The notes beneath the pieces are model-generated. The model saw only the letters and a list, made by a program, of their open reading frames with translations. It had not been told where the DNA came from and searched no databases. Of a DNA stretch of 64,000 nucleotides, positions 58,983-64,000 are shown one piece after another (positions within the stretch are counted from its first letter, which is position 1; every line of letters begins with the position of its first letter). The position numbers and the translations under genes are program-made. The DNA comes from Entomortierella parvispora. Lineage: Eukaryota; Mortierellomycota; Mortierellomycetes; Mortierellales; Mortierellaceae. The stretch lies in the NCBI GenBank assembly GCA_963573315.1, contig OY752149.1:310001-374000 (forward strand), read 5' to 3'.

Positions 58983-60044
58983 GGGTATAGGGGAGGAGGG
59001 TGTGGGAGAGAGATGCGCAACGCGTGTGCCTTGCAAGGACGAGGCCTTGAAGGAGGAGCGGTAGAAGAGAAGGAGAGGATAGGGGAGGAGAAGAGAAGGG
59101 CAGATGCAACAATGAAGGGAAGGAGAGAGAGAGAGCGAGAGAAGCAGATGGAAGGGATGAATGACCAAGGAACGACCAAGGAATGACCAAGGAATGACGA
59201 AAAGAGAGAGAGATGAAGAAAGGCACGCACGCGCTCACGGACAGACAGACAGACAGACAGGACGGACATGACGGGACGGACTGACCGACCCTTTTTTTTG
59301 TTCTTCTCGTCCTGTCTGTCCTACCTACCTGGCTTTGAATGGCAGGGAGCAAGAGAGCCCTCTTCCGCTCTACCTTCTCTTCTCCGCCACCCTCGGTCAA
59401 GGGTCAATGGAACCTTGCAGCTTAGCTCGCCCAGAATGGATCCTCGGGAGGTACTGTACCTCTTCTCCACAGCCCCGCTCTCATTTTGCGCCCTTCTCGT
59501 TGACCCAAGGCGTGCCAAGGCGCGGACTAAAAGCGATGGCGTCCTTCTCTTCTGAATCCTTCCTGCTCCCTTGTCATCTGGGACCAAACGAAACGGACAC
59601 ACGAGTTCAAAGGGGAAGACACGCGCTTCTCTCCTAGGATGGCTGTTCTCACATGCGCGCAAACCACTTGCAGAGTCGCGTCAATATATATGACCGAGAG
59701 ATAGGGCGACCATCTTGGTTGTCCTCTTTTCATTCTCGCTCGCCTCAATCTCGTATTGTCATCATTGGTTTTTCATCCAGCGATAAAGGCATGGAACATG
59801 TTCGTGTGATCTTGCTGCAAGCGATATGATCATGACAAGGACAAGGAGACAGCCCCTGAGGGGGTTTTTGTGCTCTGGGAAGCTCTGGGAGAAATGGTCT
59901 CGATTGTCCCTTGCAGATGAGGGTGGGACGGCGGCAAAAGACCTTTTCCCCTTCACAATCCAACATATCAATGATAGACAAGACACCGAAATGATTAGAG
60001 AATCAAGTCCAGTTTATTTTCTGAGCTATACAACAGTGGAGTTG
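58983..60044. promoter_or_regulatory. Upstream region of the 1294-aa protein gene and PNKP 3' flank
   Basis: About 1.06 kb without a supported gene. Pyrimidine-rich leader (on the minus strand) at 59050-59220 and an ACAG tetranucleotide run (59240-59260). Open frames here are low-complexity. Confidence 0.35.
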
Positions 60045-62046
60045 TTAGCAGTACCATCGCTCCCAGGCCTCACGGATGTCCTCGTCCGGCACAAAGTTGA
60101 TCTTTTTAATCTCGGAAAATCCCTCGCTCAAGGTCGGCTCCTCATACTTTTTGGCATACGATGCAAAGACCATCTCTGAAAGGCGCTCGCGCACAGGTTC
60201 ATCTCTAACCTTGGTCACCGTCAACGCTTTTTGGATGGATGTCGTTGTCGAGTTTGATCCACCAGAGACGCCCTCTTGACCAGATCCTGACCCAGTACTG
60301 TTGGTGGTAGCGGTGCTGGAAGTCAATGTTGTTTTCGTGACTGTGTTGGTGATGGTGGGGTCCGCTTTCCTCTTTTGAACACTTTGAGCGGCTTCAATCA
60401 AGGGGCGATGGAAGGCTCGAAAGTAGTTGTTATGGGAGGCCAGATCCTTGTCTGCCACAAACAGGAAGCACCGAATCGGGACATTGTGCTTTTTCGCGAT
60501 TGCAATGTAAAGGGCGCGTGTGATCCTGTCCGGATTCGTATTGTCGACCACCACAGCCTTGGAATTCCGGAGACTGTGATCGACGGCCTTTACACATTTC
60601 TCCCGAGTCTTTAGAGTATCCTGATTGACGTACTCATAGCGCCCAGAAGAGAGGATATGTTTTTGAGCAAATGAACTCTTGCCAGAGGCGGGGAAGCCAC
60701 AGAACAAAATCACTTCGCACGTTCCAGGATCCGGCAAGAGAGGGGTCGAGGAAGGCGAGAAGAGGGGCAGCTGCTTGGGCCACGTCTTTGGGTCGAATTT
60801 CCCGAACGACCACTTTTCTTCTGGGCAGTGCTGGTCGAGAAAGAAGTGCTCAGGGGTATGAAATGCAATGCCGAGACTCGCAGCAAATTTGCTAGGTAAA
60901 CCAAGAGGGAAAAAAAGTTGGATATTAGGGCCTTTTGTCGTATGATCCTGTCAGATCTAGAAAGAGAAGGAGATATTTACCGATCTGTGTTGTTAAAGTC
61001 TTTGACTGCACCAACTTTCCAGCCGTCATGTCGTCCAGCTGCATCACCGACGTAATAGCTCTGGTCATCGTCTAGTTTTCCCCGTGGGATGATCAAGAAA
61101 AATATGCTTCCTCTCAGCAAAGGCACTCGTATCATTCTTTTCCTCAACGCAACGGGGCGTCACGTAAACCTACCGATATGAACGCCATCTTTCTCGAATC
61201 TAGTCTCGAGCCAATGCCACAGTCCTGTCATTGGTTTGCGGTATTGGTCCTTTTGCATACTGATGAGGATCCAAATGGGCAGTCGCAATTGTCCACAAAT
61301 CTTTTCCATCTTGAGCTTGAACTCTTTTTGTTTCTCCACTTTGCCCTCGAGTCCGTTCTGATTTGTGATGATGACGAGCGTATAGCCTTGATCCTCCAGC
61401 TCCTTGAGGTGGCCTGGGACGGATTTGTTCCACCAAATCCAGTCATCTGCATTCTTGGGCCACTTGTGCTTTCCGTTGACTGAAATAAGAGTCGAGTCCT
61501 AGATGAATAACAAGCGATTTTCCCTTGTTTGTAAGCGTACTGGGAAAATGAGATACAGAAGAAGAAAAAGAAGGAAAAAAAAAAAAAGGTCCTTACAAGA
61601 TCAAATGCGGCCACTTTGGAGCCAGCCTTCGGAGAGTATGCCTGTCCGACGATGAAGCTTTTGCCGAATGTGTTCCAGTCGATAGTGGCATTGACGGCGG
61701 CGGCGGAGGAAGATTTTTTGTCAAAGATTGAGAACATGGGCTTCTTGACAGGTACAGCGTCGGCAACATCGTCGGCGGCGCTTCGTCGGCGGGCAGACTT
61801 TCCAAGAGAGGAGGAGGAGGAATCCGAGGTAGACATGACGGAGGCAGGGACGCGTGGTCTTTTGGAGAGTCGCGAGCGCGGTTTAGGAGAGTGAGAGGTA
61901 GCAAAGGAAGAAGAGGAGGTCAAGGACAGAGGAAGAGGGCGGCGGGGAGTATTCAAGAATGAGGAAGAAGAAGAGGAAATGGAAGGAGAGGAGAGGAGAG
62001 AGCGAGGGAATGGACGAATGAGGATGAAGGCAAAGCCAAGGCGCAT
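60045..62046 (-). CDS. PNKP: Bifunctional polynucleotide phosphatase/kinase (PNKP)
   Basis: Repairs DNA break ends by removing 3'-phosphate and adding 5'-phosphate. Exons 62046-61597, 61498-61174, 61071-60981 and 60891-60045 give 570 aa. Phosphatase: FDLDSTLI (Asp149, Asp151; intron 1 falls between Leu150 and Asp151), VIITNQNGLEGK, YYVGDAAGR. Kinase: Walker A GFPASGKSS (about 353-361), VVVDNTNPD, and C-terminal FVPDEDIREAWERWYC. No N-terminal FHA domain is seen. The first 70 residues are Arg/Ser/Pro-rich without acidic residues and could target mitochondria; a second Met (MSTSDSSSS, residue 71) could give a nuclear form. A roughly 60-residue Ser/Thr/Gly insertion lies in the kinase domain. 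Confidence 0.94.
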
Positions 62047-62563
62047 TCAGTGAAAGTGGAGAAGAAGAGACGAAGAGAGAAGACGAGAGGAAAAGTGAAG
62101 GGACGGGGCCTTGCGCCACCACTCACACACACACACACACACCAGGCTCTTTCTTTGCCACCATACTCTTGTTTATCTTTTCTGTTTCCCTGTCTTTCTC
62201 TCTCTGACACACTCTCTGCAGGAATAGACAGGGAAGCAAGCAAGCATGCATGCATGTCACCCATGCATGCATGCCTGTCAGCGTGTCAGCCTGCCTTCAT
62301 GTTCTCTCGAGACTGGACCGAGTCCCTCCTCTCCACTGGCAAAAAGAAAGAAAGAAAGAGAGAAAAGTCACGTGGCACACAGCCAAGCCACACACATCCG
62401 GATTTCCGAACCACAGAGACAAGACATATCACACACACAGAAAAGGTGCTGCCTAGCGGGTGTGATATTCACCATCTCGCCCTTTGTTCCTCCGCATCCT
62501 CTCCTTCTCTTCTCCTCTCCTCTCCTCTCCTCCATCATCCCCCTTCTCGAGAACACCCCCATC
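62047..62563. promoter_or_regulatory. Divergent promoter between PNKP and NDUFS3
   Basis: 517 nt. Contains GCCACC at 62115-62120 (GGTGGC on the minus strand), TCACGTG at 62368-62374, a CA run (62122-62141) and clustered GCATGCATGC palindromes (62243-62275). No gene is visible. Confidence 0.45.
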
Positions 62564-63985
62564 ATGTCCTCGCGCATCGCCACCGCCGCCCTCCGCGTCG
62601 CCTCGACCAGAGGTACTACTTGCTATTCCTGCCCCGATTCCTTCCCTGATCTCTCCTCTCTTCTCTCTCAATCTCTCACTCTCTCACGGAACCCAGATTC
62701 ATCCCTTCGGACATTTCGCATTGCCCTGGATTTAATTCTAAATCTGCATAAATCACCGGATCCCACCTCCCACAAGGACAACACTCTATTCCCCATCTAA
62801 TCACCGAGATTCTTTCCAGCCGGATCAGCAATGTCCACAACTGCTGGATGGTCCTGCATCCTCACCTCGCACGCATGGCCAGAGTCCGATCATCGCGCGT
62901 GCATCCAACCTGTATGATCCCAGAGTGCTAATCCCACGCTTGCTCTCCTCTTTCTTGCCTCAATAGCCATCCCCGCCAGGATCCCTGCCATCATGATGGC
63001 TCGTTCCCAGCTCCACTCCTCTGCCGCCGTTCATAACTGTAAGCACAGGATATCAGGAATATCGATTGGAGTTGCTTCAGAGTCTCTTGCGATCTATGCG
63101 GAAGCACGTCTGGGATAAAGAAAAAGAAAGACAGACATGGATACTGACCCTCCCGCCTACATCTAACATTCCCATCATGAATACAGCCGCCACTGGACCA
63201 AGGATTCACGAGAAGGCTGATCCCGAAGTAAAGACCACCGTCACAGCCATGCACGAGTACGGCAAATACCTCACTTCGGTCCTCCCCAAATACATCCAGC
63301 AGTTCTCCGTCTACAAGGATGAGCTCACCATCTACGTCGCCCCCACCGCCTTGTTGCCCGTCATGGAGTTCTTGCGCGACCACACCAACGCTCAGTTCAA
63401 GCAGGTCATGGACGTGTGCGGAGTCGACTACCCCTCGCGCCCCAACCGTTTCGAGGTTGTCTACAACTGCTTGTCCATTCGCTTCAACGGCCGTATCCGT
63501 GTCAAGACCTACGCCAACGAGGTCTCCCCTGTCCCTTCCCTCACTGGATTGTTCAACTCTGTCAACTGGTTCGAGCGTGAGGCTTGGGACATGTACGGAA
63601 TCTTCTTCACTGGACACCCCGATTTGAGACGTATCTTGACCGATTACGGATTCGAGGGTCATCCTCTCAGGAAAGATTTCCCCTTGACTGGTTACGTCGA
63701 GGTCAGATATGATGACGAGAAGAAGCGTGTTGTTGTCGAGCCTGTCGAGTTGGCCCAGGCCTTCCGTAACTTTGAGGGTGCTGCTTCTCCTTGGGAGCAA
63801 GTCGGGTAAGAGGGCGCTCTGAACACTTGGGGGTTTTTTTCTATAGCAAACGATCGGGACCATGTGTGGAGACACGGATTTGCTAACAGCCGGACGAATT
63901 GATCTTCTTTTATACCACAAACATTAGACCCGGCCGTGATGACAAGCCAGCTCTCCCAGCTGCTCCTGAGACCCCTAAGGCTTAA
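62564..63985 (+). CDS. NDUFS3: NADH:ubiquinone oxidoreductase 30-kDa subunit
   Basis: Core peripheral-arm subunit of mitochondrial complex I. Exons 62564-62612, 62967-63038, 63187-63805 and 63928-63985 give 265 aa. Seen: a mitochondrial presequence ([16 protein letters not shown], then [21 protein letters not shown]), [21 protein letters not shown], the family signature [20 protein letters not shown] and [20 protein letters not shown]. The C-terminal exon adds a Pro/Ala-rich tail ending PETPKA. All four splice pairs are consensus. Complete within the window; the stop is 15 nt from the right edge. Confidence 0.96.
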
Positions 63986-64000
63986 TTTCGGATTTTGTTA

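Overview
The window is nuclear DNA of a filamentous fungus. Genes are intron-rich (up to 14 exons in RAD50), introns are mostly 60-250 nt with GTRNGT...YAG ends, and intergenic spaces are short. Fungal-type genes are present: mL67/Mhr1, Rud3-type golgin, mitochondrial N-acetylglutamate synthase, CAF-1 p60. Three CotH-family secreted proteins and a LINE remnant of the kind common in early-diverging fungi point to Mucoromycota sensu lato. Mortierellomycota is my best guess, but this is inference from gene content only.

Layout. 1-483: start of CCT5 (minus, runs off the left edge). 839-2279: RPS23 (plus). 2607-10730: RAD50 and THOC1, both minus. 11262-15475: BCP1 and the CAF-1 p60 subunit, minus. 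15767-17968: unknown membrane protein, minus. 18216-20255: nucleoporin NUP42 with its Gle1-binding tail, minus. 20708-33373: accessory-like block with two tandem CotH genes (minus), nicotinamide riboside kinase (minus), a roughly 2-kb gene-poor spacer and a third CotH gene (plus). 33684-34802: 5'-truncated LINE with poly(A) tail and an 18-bp target-site duplication. 35062-35987: mL67 (plus). 36503-39245: three-RRM RNA-binding protein (minus). 40520-40694: a perfect palindrome holding two CACGTG boxes, then tRNA-Lys(CTT). 41493-43638: membrane-anchored alpha/beta hydrolase (plus). 43892-50101: divergent pair NAGS (minus) and Rud3-like golgin (plus). 51043-51228: small secreted Cys-rich protein. 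52096-54193: Eis-like GNAT acetyltransferase. 54368-58982: unknown 1294-aa protein with a C-terminal membrane anchor (minus). 60045-62046: PNKP (minus). 62564-63985: complex I 30-kDa subunit NDUFS3 (plus).

The genes do not form one pathway. Loose themes are genome maintenance and chromatin (RAD50, PNKP, CAF-1 p60), mRNA biogenesis and export (THOC1, NUP42), mitochondria (mL67, NAGS, NDUFS3) and the cell surface or secretome (three CotH, one Cys-rich protein). Exon models were built by hand from splice-site consensus and family alignment from memory. Every complete multi-exon model sums to a multiple of three. Most interesting to me: a CACACGACC motif repeated in intron 1 of two CotH paralogues, the E-box palindrome beside tRNA-Lys, a promoter pairing of TCACGTG with GGTGGC, a duplicated Asf1-binding-like motif at the end of CAF-1 p60, and the cleanly bounded LINE insertion.
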